DNA of 64,000 nt from CAVSRC01 sp963830205 (GCA_963830205.1 CAWHLP010000007.1:1-64000); one strand, 5' to 3'. Counted from the first letter of the stretch, positions 39,727 to 48,956 are shown. Made by a program: numbers and translations. Notes: a model not told the origin generated them from the letters alone.

Positions 39727-40926
39727 ATGACGTCAGCTTTTCGTACCCTCGACGGTGTCGATCTCAAGGGCAAGCGCGTTCTCATCCGCATCGACCTCAA
39801 CGTCCCCATGGCGGACGGCAAGGTCGCTGACGACACCCGCATCCGGGCGAGCGCGCCGACCATCCGCGAGGTCGTCGACAAGGGCGGCAAGGCCATCCTG
39901 CTCGCCCATTTCGGCCGCCCCAAGGACGGACCGGACCCCAAATACACGCTGAAGCCGGTGGTGCCGGCCGTTGCCGACGTGCTCGGCATGAAGGTCGGCT
40001 TCGCCGAGGACTGCGTCGGGCCGGTGGCCGAAAAGGCCGTCGCCGCCATGAAGGACGGCGACGTGCTGGTGCTTGAGAACACGCGCTTCCACAAGGGCGA
40101 AGAGAAGAACGACCCGGCGCTGACCGCTGAGATGGCCAAGCTCGGCGACATCTTCGTCGCCGACGCCTTCTCGCTTGCCCACCGTGCCCACTGCTCGACC
40201 GAGGGCCTCGCCAAGGCCCTGCCCTCCTATGCCGGCCGGGCGATGCAGGCCGAAATCAGTGCACTGGAAGCAGCCCTCGGCAGCCCCAAGCGGCCGGTGG
40301 TCGCCATCGTCGGCGGCGCCAAGGTCTCGTCCAAGATCGACGTGCTCACCCACCTGGTCGAGAAGGTCGATGCGCTGGTCATCGGCGGCGGCATGGCCAA
40401 CACCTTCCTGCTCGCCAAGGGCGTCGCCATCGGCAAGTCGCTGGCCGAGCCCGATCTCGCCGATACCGCCAAGAAGATCATCGCTGCGGCGGCAAAGGCC
40501 AAGTGCGACATCGTCCTGCCTGTCGATGTCGTGGTCGCGGCAGAGCTCAAGGAAGGCGTTGCCACCAGGACCGTCGCGGTCAATGCGGTGCCTGCCGGCG
40601 AGATGATCCTCGACGTCGGGCCGCAGTCGGTCGCCGCCGTCAACGCCTGGATCGACAAGGCCGCCACGCTGGTCTGGAACGGACCGCTCGGCGCCTTCGA
40701 GATTCCGCCCTTCGACAAGGCAACGGTCGCCGCCGCCCGCCATGCGGCGGAGCGCACCAAGGCCGGCGCCCTGCTCTCGGTCGCCGGTGGCGGCGATACC
40801 GTGTCGGCGCTCAACAAGGCCGGCGTCGGCGGCGATTTCTCGTTCGTGTCGACCGCCGGTGGCGCGTTCCTCGAATGGATGGAGGGCAAGGCCCTCCCCG
40901 GTGTCGAGGTGCTGCGCAAGCGCTGA
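39727..40926 (+). CDS. pgk: Phosphoglycerate kinase
   Basis: A two-domain glycolytic kinase of 399 residues that makes ATP from 1,3-bisphosphoglycerate. It has the N-terminal substrate motif VLIRIDLNVPMADGKVADDT, the basic patch residues AHFGRPKDGPDPKYTLKPV and ENTRFHKGEEKND, the hinge VVAIVGGAKVSSKIDVL, and the nucleotide region LSVAGGGDTVSALNKAG. The ATG follows ACAGGACAGACAC. Third enzyme gene in the cluster. Confidence 0.97.
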   Translation: MTSAFRTLDGVDLKGKRVLIRIDLNVPMADGKVADDTRIRASAPTIREVVDKGGKAILLAHFGRPKDGPDPKYTLKPVVPAVADVLGMKVGFAEDCVGPVAEKAVAAMKDGDVLVLENTRFHKGEEKNDPALTAEMAKLGDIFVADAFSLAHRAHCSTEGLAKALPSYAGRAMQAEISALEAALGSPKRPVVAIVGGAKVSSKIDVLTHLVEKVDALVIGGGMANTFLLAKGVAIGKSLAEPDLADTAKKIIAAAAKAKCDIVLPVDVVVAAELKEGVATRTVAVNAVPAGEMILDVGPQSVAAVNAWIDKAATLVWNGPLGAFEIPPFDKATVAAARHAAERTKAGALLSVAGGGDTVSALNKAGVGGDFSFVSTAGGAFLEWMEGKALPGVEVLRKR

Positions 40927-41058
40927 CGCCGTTTCCTGGGGACCGGGCCGGCGGGCCTCCCGCCGCCCCCCCAGATCGGTAATTGCGCTGAATCATGAAC
41001 AATCCTGGGCTCTTCGGCTATAAGGCCGGGCGAACCCCCAAGCACAGTGGATAGACCA

Positions 41059-42009
41059 ATGGCCGAACCCAAATCCCCATCGAGCGCGATGCTCACCGAT
41101 CGCGTCCAGCAAGTCCTCAAGTTCTACGAGTCCGACACCCCGGCGGTTAAGGCCCAGCTTGCCCGGATCATGCTGACCGGCCGCCTCGGCGGCACCGGAC
41201 GCATCGTCATCCTGCCGATCGACCAGGGCGTCGAGCACGGCCCGGCGAAGAGCTTCGCCATGAACAAGCCGGCCTTCGACCCGCTCTATTTCTATCAGCT
41301 GGCCATCGATGCGGGCCTCAACGCGCTTGCCGCGCCGCTGGGCCTGCTCGAGACGGGCGCCGCGACCTATGCCGGCCGCATCCCGCTGATCCTCAAGGTC
41401 AACAGCGCCAACGGGCTCTACCCCAACAGCCAGTTCAAGGACCAGGCGGTCACCGCCAGCGTCAAGGACGCCGTGCGCCTCGGCTGCTCGGCCATCGGCC
41501 TCACCCTCTATCCCGGTTCCGAGAAGTCCTTCGACATGATCGAGGAGGCTCGCGAGCTCATCCGTGAAGCCAAGGATGCCGGCCTCGCCTCGGTGGTGTG
41601 GGCCTATCCGCGCGGCGGCGACATCAACAAGATCGGCGAAAGCGCGCTCGACGTCGCCGCCTATTCGGCCCAGATCACGGCGCAGATCGGCGCCCACATC
41701 CTCAAGCTCAAGCTTCCCTCGCCGGAATTCTTCGATCCCGAGATGAAGAAGCTCTACGACAAGAACAACATCGCCTATGCCACGGTCGCCGACCGCGTGC
41801 GCCACATCATGGATTCCGCCCTGGGCGGGCGGCGCATCGTCATCTTCTCCGGCGGTCCGCAGAAGACCGACGCCGAGGTGTTCGACGACGCGCGCGGCAT
41901 CCGCGAAGGCGGCGGCTATGGCTCGATCATCGGCCGCAACTGCTTCCAGCGTCCGCACGCCAAGGCGATGGAACTGCTCGACAGCATGATCAAGATCTAC
42001 GCCGACTAG
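41059..42009 (+). CDS. fba: Fructose-bisphosphate aldolase, class I (DhnA type)
   Basis: A Schiff-base aldolase of 316 residues of the archaeal/DhnA kind. Motifs are LPIDQGVEHGPAKSFAMN at the start, IPLILKVNSANGLYPN, AIGLTLYPGSEK, and the lysine-bearing strand HILKLKLPSPEFF, followed by GRRIVIFSGGPQKTDAEV. It is not the class II zinc enzyme often found in pgk clusters. ATG 41059 is preferred over the in-frame GTG 41047. A terminator follows. Confidence 0.93.
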   Translation: MAEPKSPSSAMLTDRVQQVLKFYESDTPAVKAQLARIMLTGRLGGTGRIVILPIDQGVEHGPAKSFAMNKPAFDPLYFYQLAIDAGLNALAAPLGLLETGAATYAGRIPLILKVNSANGLYPNSQFKDQAVTASVKDAVRLGCSAIGLTLYPGSEKSFDMIEEARELIREAKDAGLASVVWAYPRGGDINKIGESALDVAAYSAQITAQIGAHILKLKLPSPEFFDPEMKKLYDKNNIAYATVADRVRHIMDSALGGRRIVIFSGGPQKTDAEVFDDARGIREGGGYGSIIGRNCFQRPHAKAMELLDSMIKIYAD

Positions 42010-42081
42010 GCCGCCGCCGGCGGCCGCGGCCGCTGAAGGGCCTGCACGAACCGCATAATTGCCCAAATGCGGTTGCATTCG

Positions 42082-42116
42082 ATCCCCGGTCCCGGTCAAG
42101 CTGGGCCGGGGATTTG
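42082..42116 (+). terminator. Terminator after fba
   Basis: ATCCCCGG and CCGGGGAT arms around an inner CCCGG/CTGGG pairing, followed by TTGGTAT. It lies about 75 bases after the fba stop and before the ThiE-like gene. The U tract is short, so strength is uncertain. Confidence 0.5.
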
Positions 42117-42158
42117 GTATAGACGGGGGGTACCCCCAGGGGCGACCTGGTGCCTGCC

Positions 42159-42812
42159 ATGGCGAACGACATCAGAAGCCGTTGCCGCCTGTGTCTGGTC
42201 ACCCCCGCCGGGGTCGACGCCGAGACGTTGGTCCCCCGTGTCGCCGACGCCCTGTCGGGCGGCGACGTGGCCTCCCTGATCATCACCGCCGATCCCGCTG
42301 ATCCCGCCGCCTTGCAGCGGGCAGCCGAGCTCTTCGTGCCGCTCGCCCAGGATGCCGGCGCCGCCGCGATCGTCCACGGCGACACGCGCATCGTCGGACG
42401 CACCCACGCCGACGGCGTGCTTGTCGAGGCGGGCCCCGCCGACCTTGCCGCCGCTGTCGCCGCCCTCCACCCCAAGCGCATGGTCGGCGCCGCCGGCCTC
42501 ACCTCCCGCGACGAGGCCATGGCCGCCGGCGAAGCCGGGGCCGATGTCCTGTTCTTCGGCCGCCTCGACGGCGACACCGGCGACGGCATCTTCCCCAAGG
42601 CGCTCGAACTGGCCGGCTGGTGGTCGGCGGTCACCGTGATCCCGGCGATCGTCATGGGCGGCCGCAGCCTCGTCTCGGTACGCGAGGCCGCGGCCGAGGG
42701 GATCGAGTTCGTGGCGCTCGCGAAAGCCGTCTGGGACGACCCGCGCGGCCCCAGGGCGGCGGTTGCAGAAGCCTGCGAGCATCTGGCCCTGAGCGGCGAG
42801 GCGACGGCATGA
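42159..42812 (+). CDS. ThiE-like (thiamine phosphate synthase superfamily) protein
   Basis: A TIM-barrel protein of 217 residues whose overall pattern follows ThiE: CRLCLVTPAGVDAETLVPRV, DAGAAAIVHGDTRIVGRTHADGVLV, GAAGLTSRDEAMAAGEAGAD, FFGR and PAIVMGGRSLVSVREAAAEG. However, the usual HLGQ and TxTK substrate motifs are absent, replaced by GVLVEAG and LDGDTGDG. The enzyme may therefore be catalytically different or inactive. No TPP riboswitch is seen upstream. It overlaps the next gene by four bases (ATGA). Confidence 0.75.
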   Translation: MANDIRSRCRLCLVTPAGVDAETLVPRVADALSGGDVASLIITADPADPAALQRAAELFVPLAQDAGAAAIVHGDTRIVGRTHADGVLVEAGPADLAAAVAALHPKRMVGAAGLTSRDEAMAAGEAGADVLFFGRLDGDTGDGIFPKALELAGWWSAVTVIPAIVMGGRSLVSVREAAAEGIEFVALAKAVWDDPRGPRAAVAEACEHLALSGEATA

Positions 42813-44050
42813 GGCAGGTCGTGCTCGGCGCCCTGCTGACCTGCCTGGCGGCCCTCCCGGCGCTTGCCCAGGACGGCCCCATGGTGCTGACGCCACCGCC
42901 GGGCGCGGCACCAGCCGCGCCGGCCAGCGACGGGCCGGTTCAGCTTGCTCCGGCGCAGCCGGCCGTCGTCGCCCCAGCGCCGGTCGACCTCGCGCCAGCG
43001 GCGCCGGCAGCGCAAGCGGCCACCACCGACCACAAGGTTCCGCCGGTGCCAACGCCGCGGCCGGAGCCGGCCGGCGGCCCGGCACCGGCGATGGCAGCGA
43101 CAACCGACCAGCCGGCCGCTGCTGCGCCCGCGCTCAACACCCTCCCCGCCGTGCCGACGGCGCCGACCGTGCCCGCCGCTTCGGCGGACGCCGCCGCACC
43201 GGCAGCCGGCGCCGGCAACGGCCAGCCGGACCTCGCTTATGGCGCCTTCCAGCGCGGTCTCTACATCTCCGCCCGCGACCTCGCTTTGCCGCGGGCTCAA
43301 GCCGGCGACACCGCCGCCGCTACGCTGCTCGGCGTCCTCTACGAGGGCGGCTATGGCGTGCCGCAGGATTTCGCCGAGGCGGCACGCTGGTATGGACGCG
43401 CCGCCTCCGGCGGCGACCGCGAGGCCGAGTTCGCTCTCGGCAACATGTATCTCGACGGCCGTGGCGTCGCGGCCGACCGCAGCAAGGCGGCCGACTATTT
43501 CCAGAGCGCCGCAGCCCAAGGCCAGGTCAACGCCATGTACAACCTCGCTTTGCTCTACATCGAGGGCAAGGCGCGGCCACACGACATGGCCCAGGCCGCC
43601 AGCCTGCTGCAAAGCGCCGCGGCCACCGGCAGCGCCGATGCCGAATACGTGCTGGCCCAGCTCTATGCCGACGGCACCGGCGTGGCCAAGGACGCGGAAC
43701 GCGCCACCGGGCTGTTCGCCGATGCCGCCCACCAGAACCACGTTGCGGCCGAGGTCGAATACGCCATCCGCCTGTACAACGGCATCGGTGCGGCCAAGGA
43801 CGAGGCGGCTGCCGTCACCTGGTTCAAGCGGGCCGCCGATCTCGGCAATGCGATTGCCCAGAACCGGCTGGCGCGCATCCTCGCCACCGGGGAAGGCGCC
43901 CCCGCCGATCCCGTCCAGGCCGCCAAGTACCACCTGCTTGCCAGCAACGCCGGACGCGGCGACGACTTCCTCGACAAGTTCGTCGCCGGCCTGACGCCCG
44001 AGCAGCGCCAGCTCGCCGTCGCCGCCGCCCAGCGCTGGCCGGCCAACTGA
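42809..44050 (+). CDS. Periplasmic Sel1-like repeat (SLR) protein
   Basis: A 413-residue secreted protein: signal peptide (MRQVVLGALLTCLAALPALA), then a long Ala/Pro-rich low-complexity linker (about 25-135), then Sel1-type TPR repeats such as AATLLGVLYEGGYGVPQDFA, EAARWYGRAASGGDREAEFA, YNLALLYIEGKARPHDMAQA and VLAQLYADGTGVAKDAERAT. Such solenoids mediate protein contacts; no enzyme function is implied. It is translationally coupled to the ThiE-like gene, which is an odd pairing. Confidence 0.88.
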   Translation: MRQVVLGALLTCLAALPALAQDGPMVLTPPPGAAPAAPASDGPVQLAPAQPAVVAPAPVDLAPAAPAAQAATTDHKVPPVPTPRPEPAGGPAPAMAATTDQPAAAAPALNTLPAVPTAPTVPAASADAAAPAAGAGNGQPDLAYGAFQRGLYISARDLALPRAQAGDTAAATLLGVLYEGGYGVPQDFAEAARWYGRAASGGDREAEFALGNMYLDGRGVAADRSKAADYFQSAAAQGQVNAMYNLALLYIEGKARPHDMAQAASLLQSAAATGSADAEYVLAQLYADGTGVAKDAERATGLFADAAHQNHVAAEVEYAIRLYNGIGAAKDEAAAVTWFKRAADLGNAIAQNRLARILATGEGAPADPVQAAKYHLLASNAGRGDDFLDKFVAGLTPEQRQLAVAAAQRWPAN

Positions 44051-44129
44051 TCTGCAACATTGCGGGCTTGCAGCGCGCCGTGAAGTGTGGTGCGAGAGGC
44101 GCGCCCGCGCCCCAACCGGATGATCCTCG

Positions 44130-44930
44130 ATGGCCCGCACCGCTCTCCTCAACGTCATGGTCCAGGCCGTGCTCAAGGCCGGACGCGGCCTCACCCGCGA
44201 TTTCGGCGAGGTCGAGAACCTGCAGGTCTCGCTCAAGGGGCCGGGAAATTTCGTCTCCGCCGCCGACCACCGCGCCGACCAGACGCTGATCGCCGAACTC
44301 TCCAAGGCGCGTCCCGGCTACGGCTTCCTGACCGAGGAGAGCGGCGCCATCGCCGGCAGCGACGACAGCCACCGCTGGATCATCGACCCGCTCGACGGCA
44401 CCACCAACTTCCTGCACGGCATCCCCCTCTTCGCCATCTCGCTGGCGCTCGAGCGCGAGGGCCAGCTGGTCGCCGGCGTGGTCTTCAACCCGGTTCTCAA
44501 CGAGCTCTACGTCGCCGAGAAGGGCAGCGGCGCCTTCCTCAACGACCGCCGCCTGCGCGTGGCGGCGCGGCGCAACCTCGCCGACTGCGTGCTTTCCACC
44601 GGCCTGCCCGGCATCGGGCGCAGCATCCGCGACGTCGCCATCCCCCAGATCACCCAGATGATGCCCAAGGTTGCCGGCCTGCGCCGCACCGGCTCGGCGG
44701 CCACCGACCTCGCCTGGGTCGCCTCCGGCCGCTATGACGGCTACTGGGAAAGCGGCGTCAGCCCATGGGACATGGCGGCCGGCATCGTGGTGGTGCGCGA
44801 GGCCGGCGGCATCGTCAGCGACACGGCCGGCAGGGCCGACATGTTCGCCACGGGATCGGTGGTCGCCGCCAACGACACGATCCACGCCGCCATGCTCGAC
44901 ACCATCGCCGCCGCCCGCACCGCCGCCTGA
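44130..44930 (+). CDS. Inositol monophosphatase family protein (SuhB-like)
   Basis: A Mg-dependent phosphatase of 266 residues. The three metal-binding motifs are all present: FLTEESG (Glu), WIIDPLDGTTNFLHGIP (DPxDGT) and VSPWDMAAGIVVVREAGG (WDxAAG). Substrates could be inositol phosphate, or other sugar phosphates. It starts 79 bases after the Sel1 gene on the same strand. Confidence 0.94.
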   Translation: MARTALLNVMVQAVLKAGRGLTRDFGEVENLQVSLKGPGNFVSAADHRADQTLIAELSKARPGYGFLTEESGAIAGSDDSHRWIIDPLDGTTNFLHGIPLFAISLALEREGQLVAGVVFNPVLNELYVAEKGSGAFLNDRRLRVAARRNLADCVLSTGLPGIGRSIRDVAIPQITQMMPKVAGLRRTGSAATDLAWVASGRYDGYWESGVSPWDMAAGIVVVREAGGIVSDTAGRADMFATGSVVAANDTIHAAMLDTIAAARTAA

Positions 44931-45025
44931 GCTTCAGCGCTTTTCGCGGTCCGCCCCGATTTTGCCGTTTCTCTAGGGTCACAAATCACGCTAAGACTTG
45001 TGCCAAGCGAGAGAGGCACAGACAC

Positions 45026-46066
45026 TTGCGTTTCTTCCGAAGAGCCCGAACGCGCGAATACGACCCCTACAAGCTCGCCAGCCCGCAGGTCTACCTGTGG
45101 CGGATGACCATCTTTCTGATCATCGCCGCCTTCATCGCGCTTGCCCTCTATCGCCAGGTCGTCACCGCCTTCACCGCCAATCCCGGCCTTAACAGCGTCA
45201 TCATCGCGGTGCTGGCCATCGGCATCGGGCTGGCCTTCCGCCAGATCTTCCGCCTGTTCCCGGAGATCCGCTGGGTCAACACCTTCCGCGTCGCCGAGCC
45301 CGGCATCGAGGTCGACCGGCCGCCGGTGCTGCTGGCGCCGATGGCGACCCTGCTTGGCGACCGCATCGGCCGCATGGCGATCTCGACCCAGACGATGCGC
45401 TCGATCCTCGACTCGATTCAGATGCGGCTCGACGAGGATCGCGACCTCAGCCGCTACCTGACCAGCCTGCTCATCTTCCTCGGCCTGCTCGGCACCTTCT
45501 GGGGCCTGTTGCAGACGGTCGGCGCCGTCGCCGACACCATCCGCGGCCTCGACATCTCCTCGTCCAACACCGGGGTCATCTTCGAGGACCTCAAGGCCGG
45601 CCTGGCGGCGCCGCTGGGCGGCATGGGCACCGCCTTCTCGTCCTCGCTGTTCGGCCTCGCCGGCTCGCTCGTGCTCGGCTTCCTCGACCTCCAGGCCGGC
45701 CAGGCGCAGAGCATGTTCTACAACGATCTCGAGGACTGGCTGTCGACGGTCACCGACCTCGATCCCGACATGCTCGACCGCGGCGGCGCCACCACCGCCG
45801 AGGACCTGCGCGTCGCCATCGAGCGGCTGACCCGCACCATCCACGAGGACCACACCACCGATCACCAGGCGGCCGCCGGCACGACGCGCGCCACCACCGC
45901 CATGGCCAATCTTGCGGAGGGCATCCAGGGGCTTGTCCAGCACATGCGCAGCGAGCAGCAAGTGGTCAGGAGCTGGGTCGAGACCCAGTCCAGGCAGCAG
46001 CAGGAAGTCCAGTCGCTGCTCGAGACCATCGCCCGCGCGCTGCAGACACCTGCACCGGGAGAATAG
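45026..46066 (+). CDS. MotA/TolQ/ExbB-like motor subunit (ZorA-like)
   Basis: A 346-residue membrane protein with helices near 30-48 (MTIFLIIAAFIALALYRQVV), 53-75, 148-172 (SLLIFLGLLGTFWGLLQTVG) and 200-225 (GGMGTAFSSSLFGLAGSLVL). The GLLGTFWGLLQTVG and GMGTAFSSSLFGLAGS stretches are the proton-channel core of the MotA/ExbB family. A long C-terminal helical tail follows with Gln-rich coiled coil. TTG 45026 is taken as start, as it keeps the conserved basic N-terminus; ATG 45104 is the alternative. The next gene, 3 bases on, is its MotB/OmpA-like partner. Confidence 0.85.
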   Translation: MRFFRRARTREYDPYKLASPQVYLWRMTIFLIIAAFIALALYRQVVTAFTANPGLNSVIIAVLAIGIGLAFRQIFRLFPEIRWVNTFRVAEPGIEVDRPPVLLAPMATLLGDRIGRMAISTQTMRSILDSIQMRLDEDRDLSRYLTSLLIFLGLLGTFWGLLQTVGAVADTIRGLDISSSNTGVIFEDLKAGLAAPLGGMGTAFSSSLFGLAGSLVLGFLDLQAGQAQSMFYNDLEDWLSTVTDLDPDMLDRGGATTAEDLRVAIERLTRTIHEDHTTDHQAAAGTTRATTAMANLAEGIQGLVQHMRSEQQVVRSWVETQSRQQQEVQSLLETIARALQTPAPGE

Positions 46067-46069
46067 ACC

Positions 46070-47098
46070 GTGGCTGCCCGCGCCCGCCGCATGGTTGCTC
46101 GCGCCGAATATTGGCCGAGCTTCGTCGACGTCCTGACCAACCTGCTGTTGGTCTTCATCTTCCTCTTGTCGATCTTCGCCCTCGTCCAGTTCCTGCTGTC
46201 GCGCGAGATCACCGGCAAGGACACGGTGCTCCAGCGCCTCAACGCGCAGATCTCCCAGCTCACCGAGATGCTGGCTCTCGAGAAGGCCAAGAGCAGCGAC
46301 ACCAGCGACAGCCTGGCGGCGTTGCAGGCGAGCCTCTCGGCGGCCGAGAGCGAGCGCGACCGGCTGCGCGGCCTGGTCGACACCCAGGCCAGCGCCTCGT
46401 CCACCGCCGATGCGCGCATCGCCGCCTTGAACACCGACCTCGACAACGAGAAGCAGGTCAGCCAGCGCGCTTTGTCGCAGGTCGAGCTGCTCAACCAGCA
46501 GATCGCCGCTTTGCGCAACCAGATCGCGGCGCTGGAGAGCACGCTCGATGCCTCCGCGCAGAAGGACAAGGAGAGCCAGGTCCAGATCGCCGATCTCGGC
46601 CGCCGGCTCAACGTGGCGCTCGCCCAGCGCGTCCAGGAACTGTCGCGCTACCGCTCCGACTTCTTCGGCCGCCTGCGCCAGATCCTCGGCGACCGCCCGG
46701 ACATCCGCGTCGTCGGCGACCGCTTCGTGTTCCAGTCCGAGGTGCTCTTCGCCACCGGTTCGGCCGACATCAACGACCAGGGCAAGGTCGAGCTCAACAA
46801 GGTGGCCAGCGCCATCACCGATCTCATCAAGGAAATCCCCGCCGACCTGCCCTGGGCGCTGCAGATCAACGGCCACACCGACGTGCAGCCGATCAGCGGC
46901 GGCGGCCGCTTCAAGTCGAACTGGGAGCTGTCGGCCGCCCGCGCCATCTCGGTGGTGGAATATTTCATCTCGCAGGGCATCCCGGCCGACCGCCTGGTTG
47001 CCGCCGGCTATGGCGAGTACCAGCCGCTGGTCGACGGCGACACACCCGACGCCTATGCCCAGAACCGCCGCATCGAGCTGAAGCTGACCGCACGCTAG
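46070..47098 (+). CDS. MotB-like peptidoglycan-binding protein with OmpA domain (ZorB-like)
   Basis: A 342-residue partner of the preceding motor subunit. A single N-terminal helix carries the proton-binding Asp (YWPSFVDVLTNLLLVFIFLL, Asp near residue 20). A long coiled coil follows (about 45-180). The OmpA-like domain includes VLFATGSADINDQGKVELNK, INGHTDVQPI, NWELSAARAISVVEYF and AGYGEYQPLVDG with NRRIELKL. This is the architecture of stator units that use ion flow to act on the cell wall. It starts at GTG 46070. The role in this chromosome is unknown. Confidence 0.87.
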   Translation: MAARARRMVARAEYWPSFVDVLTNLLLVFIFLLSIFALVQFLLSREITGKDTVLQRLNAQISQLTEMLALEKAKSSDTSDSLAALQASLSAAESERDRLRGLVDTQASASSTADARIAALNTDLDNEKQVSQRALSQVELLNQQIAALRNQIAALESTLDASAQKDKESQVQIADLGRRLNVALAQRVQELSRYRSDFFGRLRQILGDRPDIRVVGDRFVFQSEVLFATGSADINDQGKVELNKVASAITDLIKEIPADLPWALQINGHTDVQPISGGGRFKSNWELSAARAISVVEYFISQGIPADRLVAAGYGEYQPLVDGDTPDAYAQNRRIELKLTAR

Positions 47099-47162
47099 GC
47101 CGCAACCGCACGCGGCGGAGTCGGGCTGGCGCTTGTCCCCGATTCCCCATAGGAAGGCCTGC

Positions 47163-48956
47163 ATGGCGGAGGAGCGTACGATACGGCGGCTGGCCGCGAT
47201 TCTCGCGGCCGACGTCGTCGGCTATTCGCGGATGATGGGGGCGGACGAAGCCGGCACCCTCGCTGCGCTCAAGCGCCACCGCGAGACCGTTTTCGATCCG
47301 ACGGTTGCCGCCCACAACGGCCGCATCGTCAAGCTGATCGGCGACGGTACGCTGGTCGAGTTCGCCAGCGTCGTCGACGCGGTCGAGTGCGCCATGGCCA
47401 TCCAGCGGGCGATGCGGGAGGACGCCGCCGGCGGCCCGCGCATCACGCTCAGGATCGGCGTCAACCTCGGCGACATCATCATCGACGGCGACGACATCTA
47501 TGGCGACGGCGTCAATGTCGCCGCCCGGCTGGAGCCGCTGGCCGAGCCCGGCGGCATCTGCATTGCCGCGATCGTCAACGAGAGCCTGGGCAACCGCGTC
47601 GAGGTCTCCTTCACCGACGGCGGCGAGGTAGAGGTCAAGAACATCGAGCGGCCGATCCGCGTCTGGAAGTGGCACCCGGGCGAGCCGACCGCCGAGGCCG
47701 CCGCGACCCCCGCGATGCCTGCCACGGCGGCTCCAGCGGTCAACCGCAAGCCTGGCTCCGCAAGGCCCTCCATCGCCGTGCTGCCTTTCGACAACATGTC
47801 GCGCGATCCCGAGCAGGAGTATTTCTCCGACGGCATCACCGAGGACATCATCACCGACCTGTCCAAGGTCGGCGGCCTCACCGTCATCGCCCGCAATTCA
47901 AGCTTCGCCTACAAGGGCAAGGCAACCGACATCCGCAAGGTCGGACGCGAACTGGGGGTCCGCTCGGTGCTCGAGGGTTCGATCCGCCGCGCCGGCAACC
48001 GGGTGCGCATCACGGCACAGTTGATCGACGCGGCCGATGGCGCCCACCTGTGGGCGGAGCGCTACGACCGCGACCTCACCGACATTTTCGAGGTGCAGGA
48101 CGAAGTTACGCGCAAGATCGTCGACGCGCTCCGGGTGACGCTGACCCCCAGCGAACAGGCGCGCCTGAACGAAGGCGGCACTGCCAATCCCGAAGCGCAC
48201 GACTGGTTCCTGCGGGGACGGGAGCTGCTGACCAACCCGGGCAGCGGCTCCGCGTTCTTCGTCGAAAGCAGCAAGTGCTTCGAAAAGGCCATCGCTCTCG
48301 ACCCGGCATTCGCCGCGGCCTATTCCGCCCTCGGCTTCGCCAGTGCTCTGGCATACAATAACAATCTGACCAGCGACCCCGCCGCCGCGCTTCGCCGGGC
48401 GGTGGAACTCACGGCCAAGGCGATCGAACTCGATCCCGACTCCGCCTATGGACACTACACCAGGGGCGTCGTGCTCGGCCTCGGCGGCGACACCGAAGGC
48501 GCCAGGGCCTCCATCGACAGAGCGCTGGAGCTGAACCCCAATCTGGCCGCCGCGCACAACTCGCGCGGAGCGACGGAGATATTCTCGGGCCATCCCGCCG
48601 ATGCGATTCCCCATATCGAGCTGGCCATCCGCCTCGACCCTGCCACCACGCGGGTCTACCTCCATTTTCTGGGCCTGGCGCACCTGCTCCTGGGCCACTA
48701 CGAAACCGCCGTAGCCCACTTCCGCGAGCGCATCCGGCAGACGCCGAACACCGATCTGACGCGCACGATGCTGGCCTCGGCCCTCGGCCACCTCGGCGAA
48801 ATCGAGGCGGCTCGGCAGGTCTGGGGCGAACTCATGAAGATCAACCCGGAATACGATCTTGAGCGGCACATCGGCCGGCTGCCTTTCCAGAATCCGGCCG
48901 ATCGCGAGCGCATTCGCGAAGGCTTGGCGAAAGCGGGCCTGCCGGGACCGGTCTGA
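47163..48956 (+). CDS. Class III adenylate cyclase-TPR protein
   Basis: A 597-residue cytoplasmic protein. The N-terminal nucleotide cyclase domain (1-180) shows LAAILAADVVGYSRMMGADE, KLIGDGTLVEFASVVDAVEC, RIGVNLGDIIIDGDDIYGDG and NVAARLEPLAEPGG, with metal-binding Asp residues at DVVG and GDII. A linker and a TolB-N-like/FlgO segment follow (about 200-315: RPSIAVLPFDNMSRDPEQEY to AERYDRDLTDIFEVQDEV). TPR repeats complete the protein (330-590). Many Hyphomicrobiales carry several such proteins; the signal sensed is unknown. No neighbour on the same strand is close. Confidence 0.9.
   Translation: MAEERTIRRLAAILAADVVGYSRMMGADEAGTLAALKRHRETVFDPTVAAHNGRIVKLIGDGTLVEFASVVDAVECAMAIQRAMREDAAGGPRITLRIGVNLGDIIIDGDDIYGDGVNVAARLEPLAEPGGICIAAIVNESLGNRVEVSFTDGGEVEVKNIERPIRVWKWHPGEPTAEAAATPAMPATAAPAVNRKPGSARPSIAVLPFDNMSRDPEQEYFSDGITEDIITDLSKVGGLTVIARNSSFAYKGKATDIRKVGRELGVRSVLEGSIRRAGNRVRITAQLIDAADGAHLWAERYDRDLTDIFEVQDEVTRKIVDALRVTLTPSEQARLNEGGTANPEAHDWFLRGRELLTNPGSGSAFFVESSKCFEKAIALDPAFAAAYSALGFASALAYNNNLTSDPAAALRRAVELTAKAIELDPDSAYGHYTRGVVLGLGGDTEGARASIDRALELNPNLAAAHNSRGATEIFSGHPADAIPHIELAIRLDPATTRVYLHFLGLAHLLLGHYETAVAHFRERIRQTPNTDLTRTMLASALGHLGEIEAARQVWGELMKINPEYDLERHIGRLPFQNPADRERIREGLAKAGLPGPV

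Noticed and set aside
42010..42158. Search for a TPP riboswitch before the ThiE-like gene
   Set aside because: Neither a CTGAGA nor an ACCTGATCTGG-type element was found; the interval is explained by a terminator and a short leader.
44741..47164. An 807-codon minus-strand frame across the motor genes
   Set aside because: Antisense shadow spanning several real genes; composition is Gly/Asp/Glu/Arg-rich without a domain.
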